Assembly: GCF_019396345.1 (NCBI RefSeq)
Contig: NZ_JAHKRM010000002.1
Span: forward strand, 62,001-126,000
Direction of reading: 5' to 3'
DNA length: 64,000 nt
From: Nonomuraea guangzhouensis
Lineage (GTDB): Bacteria > Actinomycetota > Actinomycetes > Streptosporangiales > Streptosporangiaceae
Part shown: positions 33,038 through 42,601 of the stretch, in pieces
Layout: each line of letters starts with the position of its first letter
Numbering within the stretch: the first letter of the stretch is position 1
Position numbers and translations under genes: made by a program
Notes under the pieces: model-generated
Database searches by the model: none
Told to the model about the DNA's origin: nothing
What the model saw: only the letters and a program-made list of their open reading frames with translations

Positions 33038-35179
33038 GTGCCCGATCCCTCCCCCGCCGGCCCCACCGACCCCGCCCCACCCACGCAGGAGCGCGCTTCC
33101 GCCGCGAACGGTGGCGCGCCCAACACCGCGAACGGCACCGCGAACGATGCCGCGCGTAACGCCGCGGACCGGCGGATCGCGGCGGCGGCGACGGCGCTGG
33201 CCGCGCTGTGTGTTGTGGCGTGCGGTGCCGCCACCTGGCTCGATGTGGTGACGGGGACGGTGACCCGGCCGGGGCCGCTGGACTGGGCCGTGTGGTCCTC
33301 GACCGTGCCCGGCGCCGCCCTCGCGATCGCGGGAGCCGCGCTGGCGGTACGGCTGCCACGCCACCTCATGACCTGGCTGTTGATCGGCGGCGGCGCCGTG
33401 GCCGCCCTCAACGGCCTGGCCGGCGCGTACGCGGTGCTGTCGCTGACCCGCCACGACGGCACGCTGCCCCTCACCGCGGCCGCGTTCTACGCCGGGGCGC
33501 GGCTGGGCCCGCTGCTGAACCTGCTCCCCCTGCTCATCCTGCTGTTCTTCCCCGACGGGCGGCTGCCGTCGCCGCGCTGGCGGTGGGCCGCGTGGCTCTC
33601 GCTCGGGGCCACGGGGCTGGCCGTCCTGACGTTCTTGACCGTCCCGTGGCGGATCGAGTTGGGGAACGACGAGTGGCCGGGGCTCGATCTGCCGCTGCCG
33701 CCGGTTCCGGATGAGTTCTGGCGCTCCGCGCTGGCCTTGGCGCCGGTTCTGCTGGTGGTGAGCCTTCTGGTGCCGGTGGCGGCCTTCGCCTGGCGGTTCA
33801 GGGGTTCCACCGGCGCGCGGCGGGCGCAGCTCCGCTGGATGCTGCTGGCGGCGGCGCTGAACATGATCCTCATCCTGGTCCCCGCCGTCGTGGACGGAAT
33901 ACCGCAGGACCTGTCCTTCGTCGTCTCGCTGCTGTCGCTCGCCGCGGCCGTCCTGATCGCGGTGAGCCGGTACCGGCTCTACGACATCGATCCGGTGCTC
34001 GGCTGGACCATGCTGTACGGCGGGCTGGCGGTGGCCGTCGTCGCGATCGACGTACCCGTCTTCGTGGGCATGGGGGCGCTCATCGACGAGCCGATCGCGG
34101 CGGTCCTGGCGGCGGTCGTGGTGGGGATGGTCTACGCGCCGCTGCGGGAACGGGTCCGGCAGTGGGTGAACCGGGTGTTGGCGGGACGGGCCGAGCCGTA
34201 CGACGTGGTCTCGGTCCTGGCCCGGCGGCTCGAGGAATCCGTACGGCCCGAAGAACTGCTGCTCGAGGCCGCCACCGCCGTGGCGGCGGCGTTCCGTTCA
34301 CCGTACGTACGAGTCGAGCTGGACCGCGCGGACGGCCGGACCGTCGTGGTGGAGCACGGTACACCCAGGGAGGACGTGGTCGTGCTGCCGTTCTCCTACC
34401 GCGAGGCGCTGATCGGCCGGTTCGCTCTGGTGCCGCGCGCGGGCGCGCGGCCGACCGCGTCGGACCAGCGGTTGCTGGCGGACGTGGTACGCCAGGCAGC
34501 CGCCGCCGTACGGGCGACCGCTCTGACCGAGGAGCTCCAGCACAGCCGCGAACGCCTGGTCACCGGCGTGGCCGAAGAACGCCGCAGGTTGCGCAGGGAC
34601 CTGCACGACGGGCTGGGACCCACGCTGGCCGCCGCCGCGCTGAAGGTGGAGGCGGCGCACAATCTGGCGGCCCGCGACACCGCCGCCGCCCGGGAGGCGC
34701 TGGACCAGGTCAGGACGGACCTGGCCACAATGCTCGGCGACGTACGCCGGCTGGTGCACGACCTGCATCCGCCGGCCCTGGACCAGTTCGGCCTGGCCGG
34801 CGCGCTGCGGCAGGCGGCCGACCGGTTCCGGGACGGCGGGCTCGCCGTGCGGGTGGACGCGGAGGGGAACCTCGCGGGGCTGCCGGCCGCGACCGAGGTG
34901 GCGGCGTACCGGATCGTCTGCGAGGCTCTGACGAACGTCGCCCGGCACTCCGGCGCGGCCAACTGCCATGTGCGCGTCGCCGTGGCCGGGAGCACGCTGG
35001 AGGTCGAGGTGACGGACGACGGGCGCGGCGTCCGCCAGGGCGCGCTCGTCGGGGTGGGCCTGGTCGGCATGCGCGAGCGCGCGGAGGAGCTGGGCGGCCG
35101 GTGCGCGGTTGGCGCCCGGCACGGCGGCGGGACCCGGGTTCATGCCGTTCTGCCCGCCGAGGCGGTGACCGCTTCATGA
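33038..35179 (+). CDS. NarL-type sensor histidine kinase
   Basis: The protein of about 713 residues has six or seven transmembrane helices in its first 360 residues and a GAF-like segment (about 390-500). A HisKA_3 phosphoacceptor region follows (AEERRRLRRDLHDGLGPTLA, H being the site), then a HATPase (VTDDGRGV, GLVGMRERAEELGG). The start is uncertain. GTG 33038 has a -10-like CACGCT six bases upstream, suggesting a leaderless message; GTG 33020, preceded by AAGGTGGG, is the alternative. It overlaps its response regulator in ATGA. The signal is unknown; the adjacent ABC exporter suggests an envelope or antibiotic stimulus. Confidence 0.88.
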   Translation: MPDPSPAGPTDPAPPTQERASAANGGAPNTANGTANDAARNAADRRIAAAATALAALCVVACGAATWLDVVTGTVTRPGPLDWAVWSSTVPGAALAIAGAALAVRLPRHLMTWLLIGGGAVAALNGLAGAYAVLSLTRHDGTLPLTAAAFYAGARLGPLLNLLPLLILLFFPDGRLPSPRWRWAAWLSLGATGLAVLTFLTVPWRIELGNDEWPGLDLPLPPVPDEFWRSALALAPVLLVVSLLVPVAAFAWRFRGSTGARRAQLRWMLLAAALNMILILVPAVVDGIPQDLSFVVSLLSLAAAVLIAVSRYRLYDIDPVLGWTMLYGGLAVAVVAIDVPVFVGMGALIDEPIAAVLAAVVVGMVYAPLRERVRQWVNRVLAGRAEPYDVVSVLARRLEESVRPEELLLEAATAVAAAFRSPYVRVELDRADGRTVVVEHGTPREDVVVLPFSYREALIGRFALVPRAGARPTASDQRLLADVVRQAAAAVRATALTEELQHSRERLVTGVAEERRRLRRDLHDGLGPTLAAAALKVEAAHNLAARDTAAAREALDQVRTDLATMLGDVRRLVHDLHPPALDQFGLAGALRQAADRFRDGGLAVRVDAEGNLAGLPAATEVAAYRIVCEALTNVARHSGAANCHVRVAVAGSTLEVEVTDDGRGVRQGALVGVGLVGMRERAEELGGRCAVGARHGGGTRVHAVLPAEAVTAS

Positions 35180-35829
35180 CGCCGCCGCACGTGCTGCTCG
35201 CCGACGACCATCCGGTGTACCGGAACGGCCTGCGCATGATGCTCGACTCCACCGGCCAGGCCGAAGTGGTGGATACCGCCGCAGACGGGGAGGAGGCGGT
35301 CGCGAAGGCCATCGAGCTCAGTCCGCAGGTCGTCGTGATGGACCTGCGGATGCCCCGGCTGGACGGCGTACGGGCCACCGAGCGGATCGTCGCGGCCTGC
35401 CCGCAGACGCACGTGCTGGTGCTGACGATGCACGAGGATGACGAGAGCGTGTTCGCCGCCATGCTCGCGGGCGCCCGGGGCTACCTGCTCAAGGGCGCCG
35501 ACCAGGCCGAGATCCTGCGGGCGATCACGGCCGTGGCCAGCGGCGAAGTGATCTTCGGGCCGGCGCTCGCGGGCCGGGTGACGCGCTACTTCGCCAGGCT
35601 GGCCGCGGCCCGGCCGGTCCGCGAGGAGCCGTTCCCCCAGCTCACGGCGCGGGAGCGGGAGATACTCGAGCTCATCGCGGCCGGCCTGTCCAACCGGGCG
35701 ATCGCCGAGCGCCTGTCGCTGTCGCCGAAGACGGTACGCAACAACGTGTCCAACGTCTTCACCAAGTTGCAGGTCGCCGACCGTTCCCAGGCCATCATCC
35801 AGGCCCGCGAGGCCGGCCTGGGCCAGTGA
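35176..35829 (+). CDS. NarL/LuxR-type response regulator
   Basis: The 217-residue protein has a receiver domain with the phosphoacceptor Asp in VVVMDLRMPRLDG, acidic pair LLADDH, and Lys in YLLKGAD. Its C-terminal LuxR helix-turn-helix reads LTAREREILELIAAGLSNRAIAERL. It overlaps the kinase gene in ATGA, so the two form a two-component pair. The likely target is the ABC exporter operon that follows, whose promoter region holds nested GAGGGAC/GTCCCTC repeats. Confidence 0.93.
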   Translation: MTPPHVLLADDHPVYRNGLRMMLDSTGQAEVVDTAADGEEAVAKAIELSPQVVVMDLRMPRLDGVRATERIVAACPQTHVLVLTMHEDDESVFAAMLAGARGYLLKGADQAEILRAITAVASGEVIFGPALAGRVTRYFARLAAARPVREEPFPQLTAREREILELIAAGLSNRAIAERLSLSPKTVRNNVSNVFTKLQVADRSQAIIQAREAGLGQ

Positions 35830-35835
35830 CCGGCA

Positions 35836-35864
35836 TCCCTCGCGTGAGGGACGGTGGGTCCCTC
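35836..35864. promoter_or_regulatory. Nested inverted repeats between response regulator and ABC exporter
   Basis: TCCCTC-GCGT-GAGGGA (35836-35851) overlaps GAGGGAC-GGTGG-GTCCCTC (35846-35864), so the central GAGGGA arm can pair with either side. They lie seven bases after the response-regulator stop and 70-100 bases before the ABC ATPase start. They could be a response-regulator site array or two alternative RNA stems acting as a terminator. Confidence 0.5.
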
Positions 35865-35934
35865 AGGTCAGCGACGGTGAAGATGGCTCGTCGGCGTGAC
35901 GACCGGTGGCGCGCCGCTGCCTACTGTGCCTTGC

Positions 35935-36864
35935 ATGGAAGCAACCATTGAGGTCGCCGGGCTGCGTAAGCGGTTCGGTCAGACCATGGCGCTGGACGGG
36001 ATGTCCTTCACCGTGGAGCCGGGACAGGTCACCGGTTTCGTCGGCCCCAACGGGGCGGGCAAGTCCACCACGATGCGCGTGATCCTCGGCCTGGACAAGG
36101 CCGACGAGGGCACCGCGCTGGTGGGCGGGCGGCCGTACACCGGCCTGCGCAACCCGCTGCATCACGTCGGCGCGCTGCTGGACGCCTCGGCCCTGCAGCC
36201 CAGCCGTACCGCCCGCAACCACCTGCTGTGGCTGGCCCACTCCCAGGGGCTGGGCGCCGGACGCGTCGACGAGGTGATCGAGCAGGTCGGGCTCGGCTCG
36301 GCGGCCCGGCGCCGGGCGGGTGGCTTCTCCTTGGGGATGCGGCAGCGGCTCGGCATCGCCGCGGCGCTGCTCGGTGACCCGCCGGTGCTGATGTTGGACG
36401 AGCCGGTCAACGGCCTGGATCCCGAGGGCATCGTGTGGATGCGCGGGCTGCTCCGGTCGCTGGCCGCCGAGGGGCGCGCCGTGCTGGTCTCCAGCCATCT
36501 GATGAGCGAGCTCGAGGACACCGCCGGCCATCTCGTGGTGGTGGGCCGCGGCCGGGTGATCGCCGACACCAGCGTGGCCGAGCTGATCGCCACCGCCTCC
36601 ACCGGCCGGGTCAGCCTGCGTACCACCGCCCGCTCGGAGGCGATGAGCGCGCTGGCCCACGCCGGCGCCACCGTGGCCGCCACCGACCGCGACACCCTGA
36701 CCGTGACCGGTCTGGCGGCCGAACACATCGTGGCCCTGCTCACCCGGGACGCGGTGCCCTTCTCCGAGGTCAGCGCGCACCGCGCCACGCTGGAGGAGGC
36801 GTACATGGATCTGACCCGCGACACGGTCGACTTCCGCGCCACCGAGCAGGAGGTCACGCGATGA
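35935..36864 (+). CDS. ABC-2 exporter ATPase
   Basis: The 309-residue ATPase has Walker A GPNGAGKST, signature LGMRQRLGIAAALL, Walker B VLMLDEPVNGLDP and switch His SSHLMSELE. A C-terminal domain follows as in drug and lantibiotic exporters (DrrA/BcrA type). ATG 35935 is preceded six to seven bases upstream by TACTGT, so the message is probably leaderless. The longer frame to 35896 has no support. It overlaps the permease in ATGA. Confidence 0.9.
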   Translation: MEATIEVAGLRKRFGQTMALDGMSFTVEPGQVTGFVGPNGAGKSTTMRVILGLDKADEGTALVGGRPYTGLRNPLHHVGALLDASALQPSRTARNHLLWLAHSQGLGAGRVDEVIEQVGLGSAARRRAGGFSLGMRQRLGIAAALLGDPPVLMLDEPVNGLDPEGIVWMRGLLRSLAAEGRAVLVSSHLMSELEDTAGHLVVVGRGRVIADTSVAELIATASTGRVSLRTTARSEAMSALAHAGATVAATDRDTLTVTGLAAEHIVALLTRDAVPFSEVSAHRATLEEAYMDLTRDTVDFRATEQEVTR

Positions 36865-38417
36865 CCACCGGCACCATATACCGGTCCGGCCTGCGGGCCG
36901 GTCGCGACGGGTTCGCGCAACTTCTGCGCGCCGAATGGACCAAGTTCCGGACGGTCCGCGGGTGGGTGCTCACGATGACGGCCGCGGCACTGGCCACGGT
37001 ACTGCTCGGGCTGGGCTTCTCGGCGGCCAGCCATTCCTCGTGCAGCGAGGGTCCGATCGAGGTCGCCTGCCCCATCCCGCCGCTGGGACCTGACGGCGAA
37101 GCGGTGCGGGACCGGCTCTATTTCGTCAACCGGCCACTGACCGGCGACGGCAGCATCACCGCCCGCCTGACCTCCATGTCCGGCATCATCACCTACCCTC
37201 CGCCCAACCACGATCAGATCGTCCCCGGACTCGTGCCGTGGGCGAAGGCCGGACTGATCATCAAGCAGAGCACCAAGCAGGGATCGGCGTACGCGGCCGT
37301 CATGGTCACTGGCAGCCACGGGGTGCGGATGCAGCACAACTTCACCCACGACACAGGTGGGGGCTCGTCGACGTTCCCGCGCTGGCTGCGATTGACCCGC
37401 TCCGGCGACCTCCTCACCGGCTACGAATCGGCCGACGGCAAGCAGTGGACCAAGGTCGGCACGGCTGACCTGACCGGGCTGCCGGACACCGTACGCATCG
37501 GGCTGTTCGCCAACTCGCCGGGCGACCTGACGGTGGAGCAGGGGTCGCTCGGCGGGAGCAGCACCCAACTGCGCTTCACCCAGACCACCGCCGTCTTCGA
37601 CCAGGTCAGCGTGCAGGGCGACGTACCCCGTGGCGCGTGGAGCCGAGACGACGTGGGAGCCGACGGAAAGACCGACTGGGAGCGCTACCATCGCGCGAAC
37701 GGGCTCGTCGAGTCCGGCGGCACGCTCACCGTGAGCGGGACCGGCGACATCGCGCCCATCAGCGACGGCCGGTCCATCGAGCGCACCCTCATCGGCGCGC
37801 TGGCCGGGCTGATCGCGGTGATGGTGGTGGCGGTACTGTTCATCACCGCCGAATACCGGCGGGGCCTGATCGGCACCAGCCTGCTCGCCAGCCCGCGGCG
37901 CGGCCGGGTGCTGGCCGCCAAGGCCACCGTGATCGGCCTGGTCACCTTCACCGCCGGGCTGGTCAGCGCCGCCGTGACGGTGCCGATCTGCACGCGGATC
38001 CTGCGCGCCAACGGCACCTACCCCCTGCCGGTGAGTCCGCTCACCGAACTGCGGGTGATCGTCGGCACCGCGGCGCTGCTCGCCGCCGCCGCCGTGTTCG
38101 CCATGGGGCTGGGCGCGTTGTTCCGCCGCAGCGCCGCGGCGATCACCGTCGCCGTCGCGTCCGTCCTGCTGCCGTACCTCCTGGCCACGGTCTCCTCTCT
38201 GCCGCTGGGGGTGTCGCAGTGGCTGCTGCGGGTGACTCCGGCTGCCGGGTTCGCCATTCAGCAGAGTGTGCAGGAGTATCCGCAGGTGCTCGCCTACTAC
38301 GCGCCGCAGATGGGGTATTTTCCGCTGGCGCCGTGGGCCGGGCTCGCCGTACTGGGCGGGTACGCGGCACTCGCCCTCGGCCTGGCCATCGTCCGGGTAC
38401 GTCAGAAAGACGCTTGA
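36861..38417 (+). CDS. ABC-2 permease with large extracytoplasmic beta-rich insertion
   Basis: The 518-residue protein has one N-terminal helix (about 32-55), about 220 residues outside the membrane, then five helices (about 310-515). The outer segment contains LIIKQSTKQGSAYAAVMVT, PRWLRLTRSGDLLTGYESAD and VRIGLFANSPG. This resembles the concanavalin-like/DUF1349 beta-sandwich often found in secreted glycan-binding proteins. Such a domain between helices 1 and 2 of an ABC-2 permease is unusual and may capture a glycosylated or cell-wall ligand. It pairs with the preceding ATPase. Confidence 0.85.
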   Translation: MTTGTIYRSGLRAGRDGFAQLLRAEWTKFRTVRGWVLTMTAAALATVLLGLGFSAASHSSCSEGPIEVACPIPPLGPDGEAVRDRLYFVNRPLTGDGSITARLTSMSGIITYPPPNHDQIVPGLVPWAKAGLIIKQSTKQGSAYAAVMVTGSHGVRMQHNFTHDTGGGSSTFPRWLRLTRSGDLLTGYESADGKQWTKVGTADLTGLPDTVRIGLFANSPGDLTVEQGSLGGSSTQLRFTQTTAVFDQVSVQGDVPRGAWSRDDVGADGKTDWERYHRANGLVESGGTLTVSGTGDIAPISDGRSIERTLIGALAGLIAVMVVAVLFITAEYRRGLIGTSLLASPRRGRVLAAKATVIGLVTFTAGLVSAAVTVPICTRILRANGTYPLPVSPLTELRVIVGTAALLAAAAVFAMGLGALFRRSAAAITVAVASVLLPYLLATVSSLPLGVSQWLLRVTPAAGFAIQQSVQEYPQVLAYYAPQMGYFPLAPWAGLAVLGGYAALALGLAIVRVRQKDA

Positions 38418-38457
38418 CCCTTCGGCGTGTCGCGTGCGCCCTCGCGACTGGGCAGTT

Positions 38458-38991
38458 TCACCGAGCGTCAAGCGACGACGGAGTTCCCCCGATCCTGTGT
38501 AACCACTCGTGCAGAGCGGCGTAGTCGGGGTCGCCGAGGCCCTGCCTGGGGTCGACGCAATGGAGCAGGGAAGGTGCCGAGTGGTGCGCACATACCCACT
38601 TGCGATCGATGTCGGTGATTTCATCGTCGACCCAGGCGAATGAGCGCCCCGCTGCCCAGCCGACGAGAGCGCGGGTTTTCCAGTGCATCCCTTTCCGCTC
38701 GTCCTGTTCATCGATGTCGGACGGCTCCGGCCAGGTCACCACCGGCAACTGCGGCAGGCCGAGCAGCGGTGCGATGCACTCGTTGGCATCCTCCATCCAA
38801 GTCGTGGCCCAGACCAGATCGCACGACAACGCCATCAGGCGGGGCCCATGCATCGGATTGATCCTGGCCAGCAGTGGATTCGAGCCGACCCCTGGGTTTC
38901 CGTCCGGATATCGCCCCGGAGCAGCGCCGAAGGGAATGAGTGGCCCGTCGACATCGAGGAAAAGCAAGGGGCGCTGAGTGGGACCGGTCAC
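38458..38991 (-). CDS. HAD-superfamily protein
   Basis: The 177-residue protein has the HAD motif I LLFLDVDGPL (nucleophile D13, acid D15), WATTW (motif II-like Thr) and WVDDEITDID (motif IV). It belongs to the small HAD group found across actinobacteria with unassigned phosphatase substrates. The GTG start has TATCGT six bases upstream, fitting a leaderless message, or it is read from the upstream gene 20 bases away. Confidence 0.82.
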   Translation of the reverse strand: MTGPTQRPLLFLDVDGPLIPFGAAPGRYPDGNPGVGSNPLLARINPMHGPRLMALSCDLVWATTWMEDANECIAPLLGLPQLPVVTWPEPSDIDEQDERKGMHWKTRALVGWAAGRSFAWVDDEITDIDRKWVCAHHSAPSLLHCVDPRQGLGDPDYAALHEWLHRIGGTPSSLDAR

Positions 38992-39011
38992 GGCTGCACG
39001 ATAACGGACTT

Positions 39012-41066
39012 CTATTGCTCCAGCTCGCCGAGAAGCGCCCCGGCCTGCTCGGCGAAACCGGCGTGACCGGAGTCGGCCGCGCGTCGAAGCGCGGCGCGGT
39101 CGCCTCGCATCTCCCCCACCCGGAAGGCGGCCTCGGCGACCAACTCAGGGTCGTCCGTTTCACTCAAGGTGAGGTCATACCACCGAAGGGACTCTTCTTC
39201 ATCTCCGAGCCAATAACAGAGCTCGCCCAGGTGTGCCGCTGCAAGCGCGGCATTCTCGTCATCAGATTCGATGACCGGCCCGTACCAGCGCAGCGCATCG
39301 GAGAGATCGCGGGTGATCTTGGCCAGATAACCGAGCTGCATCGCTGCCCGATGGACGATTGCCGGCTGGCCGCTCGCCGCCGCGCGCAGCCACCATTCCC
39401 GGGCCGTTTCCGTATCGTCGACGCTCTGCGCATGATTCCCGAGAAACATCATTGCCTCGGCCGCGCCCCGGTCGTCCTCTTCGGCGATCTCTAGGAGCAG
39501 GGATCGTGCCCTATGTCCATGTCCGGCTCGGTGGAGGAGACGCGCGTGGGCGAAGGCCGCGTACGAGTCCCCGACGGCAAGCTCCGGACCGGCCTTCTCG
39601 GTCGCCGCCTTCCGTGCCGCCTCCGCGACCACCGGATCGCCGGTCTCGTCCAGAATCCGGGCCAGGGTGACGAGCGCCTGTGCGGCCGGTTCTGTCCCGC
39701 CGAGCTCGTCGACGCTCGTCCAGAAGGAGGCGAGGGCCCAGGCCACGGCCTCGTCCTCGGGTTCGCCGAATACCGCGTAGTGATCACCGAGCTCGGCGTA
39801 GGCAGCCGCCGCCAGCCCTGGGAAGCGGGCACCGGCCGTTTCCGCGATGTGCCGCACATCCTCGGGCAAGTGCATCGCCACCATCGTCCGCATCAGGCGC
39901 TCACCGATGGCGGCGGCGACCTCCTCCGGGTAGGCGTTCCCGCTTTCGAGCGCGTACCGCCACATCGTCGGCCCGAGCTCGGCCGTCACACGCAACTTCA
40001 GCAGGGCGGCCACAGTGTCGTCGTCGCCCTCGCGGCCATGGACGAACGCCAGGTCGGCGGCGATCAGAGCCATCCGGGTGTGATCGAGGGCGCCGCCGGG
40101 GCCTGTCGCGTCCGCGGTCTCGAAGTCGCCGTCGAGAAGGGCCACAGCGAAATCGATCACCTCGTCCCCGCCGTCGTACGCGCGCCTGAGCTCGTTCAGC
40201 GCCCCGAAGCGGTCACCTTCGCTCATGAGCCGATGCGCGCGCTCGGCGGGAGAGACCATGCCCGCGCGCTCGCGAGCCTCGCCCATGAACTCGGGCATCC
40301 CGAACGCGTGCACGATCAGGAACGCGGCCCGTGCGTCCGCGGCCCGGCCCTCCCTGGAGAGCCGGACGCAGAGCTCCAAGGCCGCCCTCGCCTCGTGGGC
40401 GACCTGGTCGTCGAAGTTCAGGGCGTCGAGATCGATGTCGAGATCGTCGAGGGCCAGGAGCGCCCGCACCGTGGCCTCGGGGTCGTCAACGGCGCTCGCG
40501 CGCCGGAACGCGTGAGCCGCCCCTTCCCGGTCGCCCCGGTCCTTGAGGATCAGGCCGCGACGCACCAACTGACCGCCCGCTACCGTCCAGCCCCATGAGG
40601 CGAAGCCGGTGCCCATTCCCTGGCCCTCGGGGAGCGGCTCCAGCCAGCGCGCGTCGGTGACGACGACGTCGTAGTCGGCTTGGACGAGTTGGTCCTCGTG
40701 CTCCCATCGTTCATGCCATCGGTGGAGACGCCGATCGAGTTCCGTGTAGTGGGTTTCGTAGAAGCCTGCGAGCTCATCGCCGGCGGGGAGGTTCCGGGCA
40801 GCGATCCTTTCCACGCTCTCAATGAAACGGCCCGCGTTCGCTTCGACCCAGTCCGGGTCGAGGGTGTCTTCAAGCGGGACGAGACCGTTGAGCGGGCCGC
40901 GCCGCCGTCCCGCCTCGCCGTCGGCGGCCTGCCACAGTACCCCGAAGAAGAAGCTCGGCCCCTCAGGAAGGAGGTTCCCCGGATCGTAGTCGGCCAGGAA
41001 CACGCGCAGGCGCACGCGCCGCTCGTCCAACTTCAGTACGCGGACGCCGTGGGTGTAGATGATCAT
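39012..41066 (-). CDS. Large TPR-repeat protein of unknown function
   Basis: The 684-residue protein has a unique N-terminal domain (about 1-165, Trp-rich, with FFFGVLWQAADGE and WTVAGGQLVRRGLILKDRGD). About 500 residues of helical repeats follow, with tetratricopeptide/Sel1-like periodicity (A-x-LGELCYWLGDEEESLRWYDL). No signal peptide or membrane segment is seen. The repeats suggest a scaffold or regulatory protein; I cannot assign a role. It is followed by the HAD gene. A 101-codon frame of doubtful status (41063-41368) overlaps its start in ATGA. Confidence 0.75.
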   Translation of the reverse strand: MIIYTHGVRVLKLDERRVRLRVFLADYDPGNLLPEGPSFFFGVLWQAADGEAGRRRGPLNGLVPLEDTLDPDWVEANAGRFIESVERIAARNLPAGDELAGFYETHYTELDRRLHRWHERWEHEDQLVQADYDVVVTDARWLEPLPEGQGMGTGFASWGWTVAGGQLVRRGLILKDRGDREGAAHAFRRASAVDDPEATVRALLALDDLDIDLDALNFDDQVAHEARAALELCVRLSREGRAADARAAFLIVHAFGMPEFMGEARERAGMVSPAERAHRLMSEGDRFGALNELRRAYDGGDEVIDFAVALLDGDFETADATGPGGALDHTRMALIAADLAFVHGREGDDDTVAALLKLRVTAELGPTMWRYALESGNAYPEEVAAAIGERLMRTMVAMHLPEDVRHIAETAGARFPGLAAAAYAELGDHYAVFGEPEDEAVAWALASFWTSVDELGGTEPAAQALVTLARILDETGDPVVAEAARKAATEKAGPELAVGDSYAAFAHARLLHRAGHGHRARSLLLEIAEEDDRGAAEAMMFLGNHAQSVDDTETAREWWLRAAASGQPAIVHRAAMQLGYLAKITRDLSDALRWYGPVIESDDENAALAAAHLGELCYWLGDEEESLRWYDLTLSETDDPELVAEAAFRVGEMRGDRAALRRAADSGHAGFAEQAGALLGELEQ

Positions 41067-41274
41067 TCAGCCTCGATCCCCTCGGGCAGAGCGTCCGGGG
41101 CGAACAGCGAACACCTCGACGAGACCCCGGCCGAGCGACACCGGCTCCACGCTCTGCTGCGCGACTTGCGCACCGAGACTGCGCCTGCGCCGCTGTCCGG
41201 CGTCACTTCCAGACGCTCGCGCTGCTCCTGACAGCCCGGCCTGTCACCGTCGATCTCGACATGTGCATGCGGTC

Positions 41275-41303
41275 TTGACCGTCGGCGGCCTATTGCGTAC
41301 GTT
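41275..41303 (+). promoter_or_regulatory. Promoter of the cytochrome P450 gene
   Basis: TTGACC (41275-41280) and TACGTT (41298-41303) are separated by 17 bases. The TTG start of the P450 is 42 bases downstream, behind GGAGG. Confidence 0.6.
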
Positions 41304-41345
41304 CCCGGCGAGCATGTTGGACGACGGCAACGCCCGGAGGCGGCT

Positions 41346-42557
41346 TTGACAGAACAGTCCAGCACCACATCGACCTACCCAGACCTTCCTCCCGGACCAC
41401 ACGGCACCCCCTCACCCGACCTGGCACGCCGGTACGCCGAGGCGCCCATGGAGTCGGCCACGCTGCCGAGCGGCGACCGGGTCCCCATGATCGTCCGGTA
41501 CGCGGATGTCCGCAGCATCCTCACCTCATCGGCCTGCAGCCGCAACCTTCGGGAGCCCGGCCTGCCCAGGATGGTCCGCGGCCCGTTCCTGGACGACGAC
41601 CCGGCGGCGTTGATGAACCAGGATCCACCGGAGCACACCCGCTACCGCCGCATCATGCACGGCACGTTCACACCCAGGCACATCGAACGCTGGCGGCCCC
41701 GCGCCGCGACCATCGCCGGCGAGCTGATCGACGCGGCCGGCGACACGTTCGACATGGTCACGGACTTCGCTCTGCCCCTGCCCGCGCGGGTGATCTGCGA
41801 GATGCTCGGCGTGCCGATGGACCGCTTCGACCAGGTCCGCGGCTGGACCGAGATGTTCCTGTCCACCTCGCAGGCGAGCGCCGAGGCGAGGGCCGAGGGA
41901 CTCGCCGCGTTCATGGCCTACGCACAGGAGCTGATCGAGCACCACCGGACCGAGCCTGGCGACGATCTCATCGACCTCCTCATCGCGGCACGCGACGAAG
42001 GAGACAGGCTCACCGAGGACGAGCTGACCAACATGGTGTTCACGCTCATCCTGGCCGGACACGAGACCACTGCCGCGATGATCGTCCGGGGCACGTTCCG
42101 CCTGCTGTGCCACCGCGACCAGTACGCCGAGCTCGCCGAGCATCCGGAGCTTGTGGAACCGGCGGTCGAGGAGATCCTGCGCCACGAGGCACCCGGCAGC
42201 AACGGCATGCTCCGGCGGATCACCGAGGACGTCGAGCTGTCCGGCGGGACCATCCCGGCCGACACGGTCGTGCTGCCCAACCTCTGGGCCGCCGACCACG
42301 ACCCGTCGGCGTTCCAGGACCCGCTGCGGTTCGACGTGCACAGGCTCACCGGCGCCCAGTCCACCCCGCACTTGGCGTTCGGTCACGGCCCTCATTACTG
42401 CCTGGGCGCGAACCTGGCCAGGATGGAACTGCAGGAGGCGTTTCACGCCCTGGTGACGCGCCTGCCAGGCCTGCGCGCGCAGGAGGACCTGTCGACCGTT
42501 GTGTGGAGCGACGGGTTCGTCTACCGGCCACTGCGACTGCTGGTCAAAGCCGGCTGA
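41346..42557 (+). CDS. Cytochrome P450
   Basis: The 403-residue soluble bacterial P450 has the I-helix oxygen motif LAGHETTAA, the ExxR in EEILRHE, and the heme-binding loop FGHGPHYCLGANLAR with its proximal Cys. Length and motifs fit CYP105/107-like actinobacterial hydroxylases. No ferredoxin gene is adjacent, so electron donors must come from elsewhere. The TTG start follows GGAGGCGGC. The gene is immediately left of transposon debris, so it may have moved with it. Confidence 0.93.
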   Translation: MTEQSSTTSTYPDLPPGPHGTPSPDLARRYAEAPMESATLPSGDRVPMIVRYADVRSILTSSACSRNLREPGLPRMVRGPFLDDDPAALMNQDPPEHTRYRRIMHGTFTPRHIERWRPRAATIAGELIDAAGDTFDMVTDFALPLPARVICEMLGVPMDRFDQVRGWTEMFLSTSQASAEARAEGLAAFMAYAQELIEHHRTEPGDDLIDLLIAARDEGDRLTEDELTNMVFTLILAGHETTAAMIVRGTFRLLCHRDQYAELAEHPELVEPAVEEILRHEAPGSNGMLRRITEDVELSGGTIPADTVVLPNLWAADHDPSAFQDPLRFDVHRLTGAQSTPHLAFGHGPHYCLGANLARMELQEAFHALVTRLPGLRAQEDLSTVVWSDGFVYRPLRLLVKAG

Positions 42558-42601
42558 GATCGCTGCGGCAGGACGCCTTTCCAGCGCGCGGTCCTCAGGG
42601 G

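Noticed and set aside
41063..41368. Leftward 101-codon frame overlapping the TPR protein start in ATGA
   Set aside because: It crosses the P450 promoter and start, is Ser/Arg-rich without a family, and lacks a ribosome-binding site. A decayed gene end is possible, but I could not support it as a CDS.
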